The notes beneath the pieces were generated by a model. It was given only the letters and a program-made list of their open reading frames with translations. It was not told the DNA's origin and searched no databases. Shown here one piece after another: positions 36,101-48,316 of a DNA stretch of 64,000 nucleotides (position 1 is its first letter; every line of letters begins with the position of its first letter). A program made the position numbers and the translations under genes. Source of the stretch: Sesamum alatum (taxonomy: Eukaryota > Streptophyta > Magnoliopsida > Lamiales > Pedaliaceae); contig JACGWO010000013.1 in NCBI GenBank assembly GCA_034509735.1, positions 12,110,136 through 12,174,135 on the forward strand, given 5' to 3'.

Positions 36101-38509
36101 CTTCATTGACCAAATGGTTGAAAAACTCGCGGGACATGCGTTTTACTGTTTCTTAGATGGTTACTCCGGATACCACCAGGTGGCCATCGCCCCTGAGGAT
36201 CAAGAGAAAACCACCTTCACATGTCCCTTTGGTACGTTTTGCATTTAGGAGGATGCCATTTGGATTGTGCAATGCACCAGCTACCTTTCAACGTTGCATG
36301 ATTTCTGTGTTTGGTGATTTCATTGATCATTTTTATGGAAGTCTTTATGGATGATTTCTCTGTTTATGCACAATCTTTTGACACATGTTTAGTTAACTTG
36401 GACAAAGTCTTGCAAAGGTGTGAAGAAACAAATCTTGTGTTAAATTGGGAAAAATGTCATTTCATGGTGAGTGAAGGGATTGTTCTAGGACATAAAGTCT
36501 CTTCTCGTGGTATAGAGGTCGATAGAGCAAAAGTCGAACTAATTGCAAAACTTCCGATCCCTCAGTCTGTAAAGGATGTAAGAGGTTTCCTAGGTCACGC
36601 CGGCTTCTATAGGCGGTTCATTAAGGATTTCTCAAAAGTGGCTAGACCTTTGACCCATCTCTTGAGTAAGGATGTACCCTTTGAATTCAATGATGAGTGT
36701 GTGCATGCATTTCGTTTGCTCAAAGAAAGACTCACCACTGCGCCTATTGTGTCTGCACCTTTATGGGATTTGCCTTTTGAAATCATGTGTGATGCTAGTA
36801 ACGACACTCTAGGGGCTGTTTTGGGACAACGAGTAGAAAAGAAATTTCATACTATTTATTATGCAAGTAGAACGATGAATGAAGCTCAATGCAATTACGC
36901 CACCACAGAAAAAGAACTGCTTGCAGTCATCTTTGCTATTGAGAAATTTCGACCTTACTTGTTGCTATCCAAAGTGATTATCTTTACTGATCATGCAGCT
37001 CTTCGATACCTTTTGTCTAAACGTGATGCTAAACCTCGGTTATTGCGGTGGATCCTCTTACTGCAGGAATTTGACGTGGAGATAAAAGACCGCAAGGGCT
37101 CGGAAAACACAGTGGCCGATCACCTATCTAGACTAGATAGGGATTATGTAGAAACCATGCAAGATTTCACCCTTCGTGATGAGTTCCCCGATGAACAATT
37201 GCACGCTATCAACACAAAAGGAGAACCATGGTTCGCTAACTTTGCGAATTTTCTTGCAGGAAATGTGGTACCAACCCACATGTCGTACCAACAAAAGAAG
37301 AAATTCTTTTCGGATGTCAAGTACTACCTATGGGATGAACCTTATGTGTACAAGCAATGCGGGGATGGGATGATACGGCGTTGTGTGCCCGAGGAGGAGA
37401 TGCATAGTATCCTCAAATTTTGCCACGACCGAGAAAGTGGGGGACACCATGGTGCATCTAAAACAGCGGCCAAAGTCCTCCAAAGCGGATTCGTTTGGCC
37501 ATCATTGTTCAAGGATGCCCACGCCTATGTAAGTGCTTGTGATCAATGCCAACGCACAGGTAATATCTCGCGTCGTCATGAGATGCCTCTCTCTAATATC
37601 TTAGTATGTGAAATTTTTGATGTGTGGGGGATTGATTTTATGGGGCCTTTCCCTAAATCATATAATAACACCTACATCCTTGTTGCGGTAGACTATGTGA
37701 GTAAGTGGGTCGAGGCTATTGGTACACCCACTAATGATTCCCGAGTGGTCCTCAAATTCCTTAAAAAGCATATTTTCACTCGTTTTGGCACCCCTCGGGC
37801 CATTATTAGTGATGGTGGGAAACATTTTTGCAATAAACAGTTTGAAGCCTTACTTACGAAGTTTGGTGTCACTCACCGCATAGCTACCCCTTACCACCCC
37901 CAAACGAGTGGCCAGGTCGAAGTTTCTAATAGGGAGCTTAAACAAATTTTGGAGAAAACGGTAAATACCGCTAGGAAGGATTGGTTTTTGAAATTAGATG
38001 ATGCCCTATGGGCATATCGCACTGCATTCAAAACCCCGATCGGTATGTCTCCCTTTCGCCTAATTTTTGGTAAACACTGTCATCTCCCGGTGGAATTAGA
38101 GCATAAGGCTTATTGGGCCACTAAATTCCTAAACTTTGATCTTCAATGTGCAGGGGACAATCGCAAGCTTCAACTCAATGAGTTGGATGAACTGAGGTAC
38201 CACGCCTATGAGAATGCTCGTCTATTCAAAGAACGCACAAAAGCTTGGCATGACGCCCGCATTAGGCCAAAGGAGTTCACAAGAGGCGACACAGTGCTAC
38301 TCTACAATTCTAGGTTGAGGTTATTTCCGGGCAAACTACGATCCAAGTGGAGTGGGCCATTCGTGGTGACGAATGTCTTCCCCCACGGAGCCATCGAGCT
38401 CCACGGAGAGAAGGGGCCCTTTAAGGTTAATGGCCAACGGCTCAAACACTACCTCGAGGGCATGCCACCAACTCACGTCGACCCACCTCTCCAACTTTCC
38501 ACACCATGA
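33192..38509 (+). pseudogene. Athila-like gag-pol with two one-base frame breaks
   Basis: Start ATG at 33192 gives MTRSGG; the open frame extends 5 codons further upstream but without an ATG. Gag has the RLFPFSLCDKAKDWL...KYFPP capsid block (residues about 140-180) and a CCHC knuckle starting at residue 311 (CGACGQMGHLSQDC). The aspartic protease motif DLGAS is at Asp603. RT begins about residue 870. The frame runs 1018 codons to a stop at 36246-36248. An extra T in a T4 run near 36236-36240 and another in a T5 run near 36330-36334 shift it twice. Pol then continues open from about 36335 to 38509, with RT FMDD (36344-36355), RNase H CDASN, integrase HH-CC zinc region and D at 37634, D at 37811, E at 37919 (D35E). 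All other key residues are present, so it was recently functional or is misread at two homopolymers. Confidence 0.93.
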
Positions 38510-39390
38510 GCCTATATGGTCGAGCTAACGACGTTAAACAAGCGCTACATGGGAGGCAACCCATGCGTGTGTATTTCCATTCTTTCAGTTTCAGCACAGG
38601 TAACGGATTCCTGATAACCCGTGACCCACGGACTATCCCTGGTACGTTTCTGCCAAGCGAATTTCTGATAGCCCGTGACCCACGGGTTATTTAGAATGCG
38701 CTTCTGTCCGCGGCTGCAGTTGTTTTTCATACGTTTTTTTTTTATCTTATTTTCCGAAAAAAATAAATAAATAAATAAATAAATCCAAATTTCAGCAGAA
38801 AATAGAAATCCCTAAACTTGGGAAATTAGGGCACCACAATTCACACCAAGCACTCACCTCTCTCTCCTTCTCAGCAGCGCCGTGTCTCAGCCATCGCCCG
38901 CCGCTCGCCGCCGCGACTCCACCGCAGTCCGCCGCCGCGTCCCAGCCTCCGTCTGACGTCGGCTCCGCCCCACCACTGGAACCCCACCGTCGCCCCTGGT
39001 CAGGCCGCGACTCGCCACGCAGCAGCGCCGCGACTCAACCGCAGTCCGCCGCTGCGTCCCAACTGCCGCCCACCGCCGTATTCCGGCTGTTGCGTCCCCG
39101 CCGCGCACCCCTTTTTTTTTTTCGTTTTCCTTTTGTTTCTTTTTTTTTATTTTTTTCTTTCTCTTTTTTTTTTCTCTCTTCCTCTCATTTTTTCTGATCT
39201 TCCCCTTTGTTTTTTGTTTTTTGTTTTTTTTCTTTTCTCCTTCACTCCCTCCAAAAACACTTTTTTTTTTTTTTCTTTCGTTTTTTCTTTTTACCACATT
39301 TTCTTACTCTGCATTTTTTTTTAACTCCCGTTTTTTTTTCCTCTTGTTCTCCCACTTGTGTCTGACGTGCTCCTTCTGCTACAGGTTCCC
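38510..39390 (+). other. post-pol region of element F
   Basis: Untranslated stretch after pol. It holds two further GTGACCCAC hairpins: 38614-38636, imperfect, with two mismatched pairs, and 38668-38690, with one G-T wobble. An AAAT repeat follows (38757-38785), then a CCGCCG-rich tract (38880-39110) and a very T-rich tract (39110-39350), ending in CTGCTACAG at 39376-39384. Open frames here are low-complexity. Confidence 0.7.
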
Positions 39391-40508
39391 ATGGACACTC
39401 CAGGCTCGTCCCGTTCTCGGCGCCGCCTCAGCCGCTCCAGTGTCACATTACCACCGGCCGACAGCGATCTTGGCGGTCACCTTACGTTCCGCTCTTAGCG
39501 TCATCGGGAGAGGTATGCTACAGTTTCTGCGCTCCGTATTCTCCCAGGTAAGTCTATCCATCGCCCAACGCTCATTGAATTACAACTCGTTGATACTGTT
39601 GATGGACTGATTCGAAACTCATGTTGGGACTGTTTTTGCTCTATTCAACATCCTGTTTACATTGAGCTGATGCGTGAGTTCTATGCTACTTATGAATTTG
39701 CACCACCCGCACACTTAAGCACGCCGGGTGCCATCAAGTTTCGTCTGTGTGGTCGTACTTTTAATCTGTCTGTCACTGACTTTAACTTGGCACTTGGTTT
39801 TATTGATCCCGTTTTGGCCACAAGTGATGCCTATTTGTCTAGTGCATGTGATTTTCCTGATTCTTTCATCCCTCAATGTGTCTATTCGGAACTAGCCGGC
39901 AATTTGGCACCTGACAACTGTTTCTATGATTCTAGCAAGACTAAAGACACCTACCTCCTTGACCCTGCTCTTCGTACCTGCACCGTTTCCTTGCTTTCAC
40001 CTTCTCCGGACGCAAGGATTCGGCTGCTGTGCTAAATAAAACTGAATTGTTTTTCTTATGGAGCATGCTCACTCATACTAGGATTAATGTGGGTTTTTGG
40101 GTCGCTTCCCAATTCCAAACTATTGTCTCTAAACAGCGACCATTAATTCTAGGGTCTTTAGTTACGCAGATTGCTGTAAATGCCGGCTTACTCGATCTCA
40201 CCCACACCACTCTTCACATTGCATGCATTCCCCAACCCCTAGATGTTGAGGCTTTGGATCATATGGGTCTAATCGTTCGCCAAGGCGGCGTTATTCGCTT
40301 TGCCCCTGCAGGTTCTACAGGTCCGCGCCTTGGCCGCTGCCAGCGCGAGGCTAGTCCTCGCCCCGATGAAGATCCTACACCCCTTGCCACCGAGACCCTT
40401 CATGACCGGTTGGACGACGTTGATGGGCGGTTGCGCCGCATGGAGCTGAACTTACACGCATATTTCGACTTCATGCGCTTCCAACCGCCATACCCTCCGC
40501 CGCAGTAG
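39391..40508 (+). pseudogene. Athila-type ORF after pol (ORF-1/env-position), broken
   Basis: The ORF occupies the third-ORF position of Athila elements. ATG at 39391 (context CCCATGG) opens a frame with TAG at 39496-39498. It then runs through YATVSALRIL, HPVYIELMREFY and RTFNLSVTDFNLALGF to 40035. A one-base loss near 39977 shifts the frame, which continues as LNKTELFFLWSML, then the C-terminal region to 40508. The C-terminal DDVDGRLRRMELNLH stretch looks like a short coiled coil. The pattern resembles the ORF-1 family of plant Athila elements. I see no signal peptide or clear membrane segment, so an envelope role is not supported. Nonsense plus frameshift make it non-functional as read. 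Confidence 0.75.
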
Positions 40509-42080
40509 CCGTTCGGCGCCCCACACCCTCAGGGATGTCTCTCTTTCTCTTTACCTTTTCTCTTTCCTTGGGGCTCCGACATTGAGGACACTATCGGGTT
40601 TATGTGTGGGGGTGGTTGATGTCCTTTGATTACATGCATATTGATGAATGTGGCTGAAGCATGCTGACACTTATTTGCTATAATTCTGTGACATTTTCTG
40701 CAAATTGGAGATTTGTTGGGCAATATGTTGATGAACCTTGATACATTGCATCCCCATTCCACTCATGCCAATATGATTTATGCATACACTGTTAGGATTG
40801 CAATAGAACACTTGACATGCGTAGGAAAATTCAAACTTGCCACATGTATGATGAATATCTTAACAATCTTGTTTTGATGAAGAAAATGCTTGTGAGTAAC
40901 ACACATAAGCCCTTTTGGTGAGCTTTTGAGCCTATGAGCACACATCTTATTGCTCTCACATTTTGTTTGGCTGTGTGATTGTCATCTTTGGCTTGATTTT
41001 CTAGAACTTGCTCGGTTATACATGTCGAGACCGCAATGTCGAGTTGGTGTGTTTGAAAGTGATAAGGGCATTAGGATTGAACCAAAGTTTCTTGCTGCTA
41101 AGCCTGCATAAATATCCACCCCTAGGAGCCCAATCGAGCCTGAGCCTGATTTTGTTGTTATATTAAGCACAATACAAGCATGAACAACCGTTTCTTTGTC
41201 CTAAATCTTTGAACCCCACTGTTAAAGGATTGGAATGACTGCTTGTGATACTCTTCCCTCATTAGTATATACTTCAAGTGCAAGTCTCAACCATCCCATG
41301 AAGATGTGTCTAAAGAAAGGAAATTGTAGAAGAAAAAGAAAAGAGAGAAATCAAATATCTCCAGAGAAAAAAGAGAAAAAGAAAAAAAAAATTGAAAAAA
41401 AAAAAAAAAAAAATCAAAAATCGAAAAAAAAAAAACAAAAACAAAAACAAAAAAAAATGGAGAAAAAGAAGGGAAAAAGAGAAACAGTGGAGAAAGTATG
41501 ATGCAAAGTGAAGGGAAAAGTAAAGAAAGAAGAAAAAGATGGAGGATAAAGAAGGAATAAAGTGCACTTGAACTAGAAAAATTCCCGCCTTTGGAAGCCT
41601 ATCCAAGTAATGTCATCTAATTTCTTTAACCCTACAACCCCTTCTTTCATTCTTTTTTTTGTCTCCTACCCTCACCTAAAGCCCCATTACAACCCGGAAA
41701 AGACCCTTTGGTTCTCACTCCAAACTCGCTTCAAGCGGTGGAGATGTGATATAAGAGCAAGCCTATGGCAAAATCTCGTTAAAAGCTTGACTTGAGAGTT
41801 GTTGTTCACCCTTAAACACTTTGAGCGCATTGAGTGTATCCAAAGCGAGAGTGTTCACTCACTTTGCGTTTTTGATTCCGAATGGATTGTTGAGATGGTT
41901 GTCATATCGTGTGGCCTGTGTGAATTGGTACTATGTAGTCTATCGTTTCTCTGTTGCAATTTGACAGTGAATTCATTTTGAAGTGTTGGCAATAGTTGAA
42001 ATGAGGTGTTATGTAGAAAGGTATATTCCTTTGAGAATGATTTCACTACATTGCTATATGCTTGAGGACAAGCATGATCT
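40509..42080 (+). other. 3' spacer of element F
   Basis: Noncoding stretch between the post-pol ORF and the polypurine tract. It contains a polypurine-like motif at 40601-40614 preceded by TTGAGGACA, and a long purine-rich, A-rich low-complexity tract (41320-41560). The open frames over the A-rich tract encode only Lys-rich sequence and are not taken as genes. Confidence 0.6.
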
Positions 42081-42095
42081 AAGTGTGGGGGTATT
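42081..42095 (+). promoter_or_regulatory. polypurine tract of element F
   Basis: AAGTGTGGGGGTATT immediately before the LTR TGATT, preceded by TTGAGGACA at 42062-42070. This is the usual Athila/Tat-type plus-strand primer region. Confidence 0.8.
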
Positions 42096-42618
42096 TGATT
42101 AGGGGAAATTATACAACTTATTCCTATGTTTTCACCCTCATTTTATCTCGATATAATGCTTGTTCTTGGGTATATTTTGTGGTTTTTAGGAACTTTGATG
42201 AGCAAAAAGGGCAAGTGCAAGACAAGAGTCCAAACATAGAGAGAAGAGTCAAAAATCCTGCAGAAATGACTACAAGTTAGCCCGTGACCCACGGGCTATC
42301 AGAAATCCGGTTTCAGAAGCGCAGGAAGCATAACCCGTGACCCACGGGTTATCAGACATTCGCTGGGCGGAAATTGGCAGACGAGTTGACCTACAAAAAT
42401 CGAGAATTCTGATTATAGGTCAACCAAAAAGGAGTCCTATTTCCCTTGTAATCCACCTTAGAGTCTTGGTTAGAATAGGACTAGAAAAAGAAAAAGAGTT
42501 TCTATGCTAAATAGAGTCCTATTCCTCTCCTTCCTCAACTAGGATTGTCCCTCTATATAAAGAAGGAGGGAGGAGAAGACAAAAGAAGAAAAACTTGTTT
42601 TTCCAGCAATTTTCTGCA
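42096..42618 (+). repeat. 3' LTR of element F, only 523 bp
   Basis: It matches 31812-32332 with two one-base homopolymer differences (an extra T near 42178, an extra A near 42487) and then stops at TTTTCTGCA. The remaining about 720 bp of LTR is absent. The end is followed directly by the AACGT target copy. The hairpin pair and the TATA box are retained. Confidence 0.9.
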
Positions 42619-43207
42619 AACGTATCCCAGATACAGACATCTCTTGCCAGATCCTAGATACAACCATCATATGCATGCGACTGCCATGATTTCTCAAGTC
42701 CGATGACTAATCTCGTACTATCGGAGCTAGGAATTCCAGTCATACCGACCAAGCCTCCAAGCCTTCCATATGACGATTCCCACGAGTCAGTTCAATCAGC
42801 TGGCACCCTTGTCAACTAACCCTCTAATATTGCATAGACGTCCAACGTCTGTCGCCGATGAAACACGACACTCATCCAATGAATGCAATCCTTAGTGCAA
42901 GTCTCTATAGGATCCTCGATGCCCTGTCTCGAGGTCCTCAACTTGGAACGTTTCAGACCAACCCTCAGAAGTTGGTTTCATAGCTGCCATCCAATGCGCA
43001 ATCCAACTACATGGTTTATCCAATTGATCTGTGGGCATTTGTTGTGACGTTAAAACGCCGTTTAACATAATCAGTAAGCACAACAAATACGTAGTGCCAA
43101 GGATGAATACTTACTATATTCATCAAGTTAATATTACTTTAATAAAGATTGCTAAATAGTACCCAAAATCGCCAAACCAATTGGCTTTCTGGTCACCTAT
43201 TCCAACA
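42619..43207 (-). repeat. 3' LTR of copia C, inner piece, with right target copy of F
   Basis: Bases 42619-42623 (AACGT) are the right target copy of element F. The rest aligns by eye with 49955-50541 of the C 5' LTR. On the + strand it ends CCTATTCCAACA at 43207, next to the polypurine tract complement ATCTCCCACTT. Confidence 0.9.
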
Positions 43208-46200
43208 ATCTCCCACTTGAACTAAAGTCAATCACCCATGTTGCTTGGACTTATCCGAGCATGAGTAATCTGCGATATCCGGCTCAGTCTCACGGGTCTA
43301 CCACATTTCTGCCAAGATGATGTGGTCCAACCGCACGTCACCTCTTCATACCATTGCTCCAAGCAGATGGTATTGTCTATCAATTTTCCTGCATCCATGA
43401 TGAGATCTTGTCCTTTAGCTTGCGCTACAGCCATGTTGTTATCCTCTAAGGTAACTACTGGCTAGCCCGTGCTAGGCACCATACCCAACCATTGGATGTG
43501 GTTTTTTCATCCAAACCACTCTCCGGAGCGACTTCTAAAGTTGCCATACATTCAACTTTCATGGTCCATCGTGGTGTCCTGCTTGAAACCTTTCCAAGCC
43601 ACCACCTTACCATTAAGCCTGAATATATGTTCATACTGACACTAGATATTATTCACATGATCCTGGAAGCTAGTATCGCTATAGCCTCCAAAATCAACTC
43701 TCCATAGAACGTGCATCAAGAACACTTCTTTAATCCTTATTCAGGTATTAAAGACTGTTCTCAATAGTAGTCTACTGCCTCCTTGGTACAAACCCGATTT
43801 CCGTCGTTATGCCAAAAGCATACACAACATCAAGTCTAATGCACCAAACAACATACTCATGCTGCCTACGGCAAAGACGTAGGGGATGTCAAACATCTAA
43901 GCTTCCTCATCAGTTAACCCTAACTGAATCTTGGACAACTTAACCCTATATATAGGAATCCAATTCCTTTCATGGAGAATTGCGTGAACAACATTCGTGT
44001 TGTAGTGTTTCCTAACATCTTAAATTCATTTCAAATGAATAAGACGTTACAACTTTAAACACTAGGAACACAACCAAACTCCCACTGACCCTCAAGCTCG
44101 TTATTGATCGAGTCACCCCGCATGAACTCATCAAAATGAATATTCCAGTTACATGGAGTTTCAAACCTAGTTTGAATTCCATGTTGAATCACACTGCTCC
44201 AAGCCATTGATTCGATCCAATGTCCAGCATTGCTTGTCCTTATGTCTTTTGGATTATAATCCAATTGACCGGACTAACCCAGAAACCTGTACCTCTCAGG
44301 TATCTAAGATATTCTGGTCATCCTTAAGAGAACTGGAATATAGTCTGTGAGCAAACTTGATTTCAAATGATGTTTGCAATATCGTATTGAGGTGCTGCTC
44401 TACTTGATTCGTCAAGGAGTTACTCCTCACATCGGTTATCCTCTAAAATCCAATTTCCCTTAGGACAACACTTGAACCTGTGCAAACCTAGTTTGCCTCC
44501 CACTACTCCCTTGACGTATGCAAGACCATCACACATACTCAAGTACTTTGTAGGATACAAGCTTTGCATGCCATATCCAATATGGCATCTGGGCCACGAT
44601 CTTTAGAAAGTGCCATGTTTTACAACTTGGTTACTGTCTTATGAACATGCCCATATTGGCCAAGGTAGTTCAATGAAACACCGATCGAACCATGTCCAAC
44701 AAGATTCGATTCCTCCCTTATCAGAGACGGCGTTCAATTGTGCCGTTCCAGGAAGAATAACACTGAGTGAGAATTCCATTCCCATTTAGATACATCAAGA
44801 GCTCCCACTAAATACACATCACTCGATCCAATCGAATGTTAATTTTGCAACCAGTTTGGTTCCCACTTCAAATCTAATTCCCTGAGCCTTCCAAAAGCCC
44901 TTAGACTTGTGAACCCTCTTCTGGTCTTGTGTATTCAGTGACCCACAGATGTCTGACTAGATCTAGTCCAAAAGACCACTAGCAAGCATACTTTGTCCTA
45001 CAAAGAGCTTCTTGGCCATCTTCCTACTCAGGAAGGACTTGCAAGCTAGCAGGCTCAAATTGTCTATTTCTAGACTCCTTGAATCTACTAACTTCCTTAT
45101 CCTATCTAGAGGAATGTGACCTAGCTTTGCATGCCAAATCTGTGAGTTTATCTTGATTATCCATTTTATCATTTGTTTTGAGAATTCATAATCTAATTAT
45201 GGGATAGTATTGAAAAAATTATGCAAACAACCTAGCAAACAAGAATAACCATTCTTTGTCAAATAAAAAGAAACTTTCATTGATAAAAAACATATAATCC
45301 TTATTGTCCAACAATAGAAAAACATAATTTGATCATGCTAGGTTACATAATTGTGACCTATCAACTCTATCCTAACATGATCACTAATAGTTAAGCCTTA
45401 CTAGTCCTATAGCTTCTATGGCAATAGCCCAGTCATTGCCTAGCTTTAGAACCATATCTGTCTTAGCCTTCTACTCCTTTCCATCATCTGCAAACCATTT
45501 GCATGTATGAGCTCTACAGCTGGTATCCAATACCCAAGTAGCGGAATAGTAATCATGTTAAAGCTCAAATCAAATGTACCTTGGTTGGAGAGGAGTTGAG
45601 GACACTCCCTCTTCCAATGCCCCTTCTCACGGCAATATATGCAAACATCTTTTGCAATCCTTGACTGCTGAACCACCTTCCTCTTCCCATTGTCCATGCC
45701 CAGCATGGCAACAGGAGCGCTTTGATCACTTGCAGCGGCTGATTCTGTCTTACCTTTCTTCCTCCTCCAGCGTCCGGCCCCTTTGTCTTTCACTCTTGAG
45801 GTCGAAGCCTCCCCCACCAATACAGATGGCGTAGACTTTTCAATCATTGCCTCGTATTGGACCAACATGTTTATCAACTCATGAAGGTCTTTTTCAAGCC
45901 CATTCATGTTATAGTTAATGATAAACGGGTCAAAAGAGAGAGGAAGAGACTGAAGGATCACATCGAAGTACGTCTCTTTTCCAAGATCAGCTCGGAGGTC
46001 TTTGAGCTTCCCCACTAGGGATAGCATCATCACTCCATGATGGTGTACAGACGACCCTTCTATCATCTTAGCTCCGAAAAATGCCTTCGTCGCAACATAT
46101 CTAACATGCCGGTCCGGTACCGCATAAACGTCTTTCATGCGGAGAATTATCGAGCTGACATCATCCAGCCGATCATACTGTTTCTGGATCTCATTCTTCA

Positions 46201-46432
46201 TGGATACTAGTATGATGTTGCGGACCTTGCGGTTGTCCTCTTCCCAGTCATTGAACATCAAACGCTCTTATGACGAGGACCCCTCTGGCAAGACCCGAGG
46301 AAGAGGCTTATCCAGAACGTAAGCCTGGTTTTTGAAATCAAGGACAATCCTCAGATTTCACAACCAATCATTATAGTTTGTTCAATCAAATTTATTAGTC
46401 TCAAGAATTACAACGAGTGGATTCTTAGACAT
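43208..46432 (-). pseudogene. copia C gag-pol, degraded
   Basis: Minus strand from ATG at 46432 (MSKNP). Gag is interrupted by a TAA near 46268, then open for 271 codons (45446-46261) through the zinc knuckle CIYCREKGHWKREC. The protease region is frame-broken. A GAG-pre-integrase block (QIWHAKLGHIPLDRIRKLVDSR) is at 45075-45145. Integrase and RT (43700-44960) are recognisable only as scattered similarity and are shortened. The RNase H end lies at about 43210-43420. The total is about 0.8 kb shorter than in B. Long inactive. Confidence 0.85.
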
Positions 46433-48316
46433 CTACATTCAAAATGTAAAGAGAGATTTAGTAGATTATTATAATATTGAATTCAAGTTAAGATTTGGTC
46501 TTTAGTCATTAACCCTTCCCACTATTTCTTCAAAAAGCCCACCACTCTCAAGTGGGGTTTTCGGGAAACCATTTCCTAGTGGGATTGGAGTCCACAAATG
46601 CAATTCTCCATGCCCCACTTTTACGATTCACATGAGAAAGGCTTTGTGGGAGGTATCTAATACCATTCTCATCCAATGAGATCCCCAAGATATTTTGCCT
46701 CGCTTCTTCACATGATCCCGAGGACTCCAAGCGAATCATGTTACTCAATGTTAGGCCCGACCCATCAACCAAATCATATCTCAACTGTCGCCCCCCACGA
46801 CTCGTGAGATAGGGAAACAGGAGCATATTCCTTTGTTCATAACAATAACACAGCTTTCTTCCATTCCAAACGTGCCACGACTCGTGAGACCACGACTGGG
46901 TGAAAGTATCTTCCTTACTACATTGTTATGGATGGAAGGCTTGGAATAATCAAACCATTTGATTTAGTTCCATTTGGGCCTAATATTTACTTGGACCATC
47001 TAAGTGAGAGTTAATAATATATATTAAGAGCGAGACCTCATCATTATTAGTATTTTGCATACTCAAGTTTTAAACATTCAATATAAATAGATGCATTCCA
47101 AACACATCATACATCAAAACATTAAACACATGCAAAAGAAGCTTAGCACGCCCCTGTTGGATGATTACAAGCCCATTCGTAAGTGATCCACTGATCCCGC
47201 AGTGGACCAATGGTCAAACTAAGGTAGCCTACACTATTACAATATTTACATCCCATTATCATTCTAATGGGGCCTTGTAAAAATTCCTCCTTTGTTCTTC
47301 TTGACTTTCACTCATGGGCTCCGTCCACCGGACCTTCATCTCCTTGGAAGCTTACATTAAATAAAATAAAGCCTCACAACCTAATCTACTCTCATTACAA
47401 CTTAAAAGAAACTCCAATCATAAGTCAGAGGAAGTACAGTAATAGAGAGGAAGAAAGCCTTATTATTCTAAGGCTAAAAACGATAGAAAGAATAAAAACA
47501 AAGAGACACACAAGCCACACCCAACAAGAAATTAAACCATACATAGGGTACAAAGGGCTAGTGATCATCCTTATTGTTTATCAAATAAACAACAACAACA
47601 AAGCACATATATATCAAATATAAATATGCCAACAAATAAATACATCCCATGCATTTATTACAAGATATCCAATATCTTACAATAAACATAATTAAGTGCA
47701 CAAAATAATACATTAATAATGCAATTGAAAAAATAAATATCACCCATACATCCAATGTATAAATAATTTTTTTGTTTGGAAACCATTTCCAAAATAATCT
47801 AAGGCATCAAAATAATTTTAGAAAAATCCAATTTAACTAAAATTAAAATATGCCAAAATTAATCACATTTAGAAAACAACAGAAATCATAAAATTGAAAT
47901 TTGCACGAAAAACAGTGCAAAACAGCCCAGCCGTTCAGGCCGGCAGACGGCCGGCCGCACAGCGCGCGCATGCACAGGTGCTGTGCGTGCAGCACGCCCG
48001 CGCGCAGGCGCCCCTACCTGCGCGCGCGGGCGCGCGCCTGCTGCCCCTGCCGGCCGGCTAGCACCGTTTTTCACCATTTTTTTTTGTTTTTAAATTTCTA
48101 ATATAAAACTGAAACATAAACATACATTTATAGAAAATCCAATTCTCAAAAAATGCACGAATATCCATAATTTCAAAAGCAAAATTAACACATATTTTCA
48201 TACAATTAATCATGCTCGAAAAACCGTAAAACATGCTTTCAAAAAGCAATTTAAACATGTGCTTCATGCTCAACACATAATAACATGTAAATCCTTAAGC
48301 CACAATACCGAACCGA
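46433..48316 (-). other. long leader of copia C
   Basis: About 1.9 kb. It contains the two CACGACTCGTG motifs at 46796-46806 and 46876-46886, the conserved block near 47150-47225 and a GC-rich patch at 47925-48063. Order and spacing match the leaders of B and E. Confidence 0.72.

Larger units (their letters stand above)
31812..42618 (+). mobile_element. Ty3/gypsy Athila-like element F, young
   Basis: The order is 5' LTR (31812-33051), tRNA-Asp primer-binding site (33058-33075), gag-pol (33192-38509), a post-pol region with an Athila-type ORF (39391-40508), polypurine tract and a short 3' LTR (42096-42618). RT precedes integrase, which is the gypsy order, and no chromodomain is seen. The AACGT target duplication is perfect. 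LTR identity is almost complete over the 3' LTR length. It is the most recent insertion that can be dated here. Four single-base defects break its genes. Confidence 0.95.

Noticed and set aside
38887..39324. Lys-rich frame (minus) and Phe-rich frame (plus)
   Set aside because: They follow from the T-rich low-complexity tract before the Athila-type ORF.
40029..40508. Envelope protein in element F
   Set aside because: The position fits, but I see no signal peptide, transmembrane segment or cleavage site, and the sequence looks like the Athila ORF-1 family instead.
41235..41606. Lys-rich and Phe-rich frames over an A-rich tract
   Set aside because: Low-complexity purine run in the element F spacer, with no protein features.
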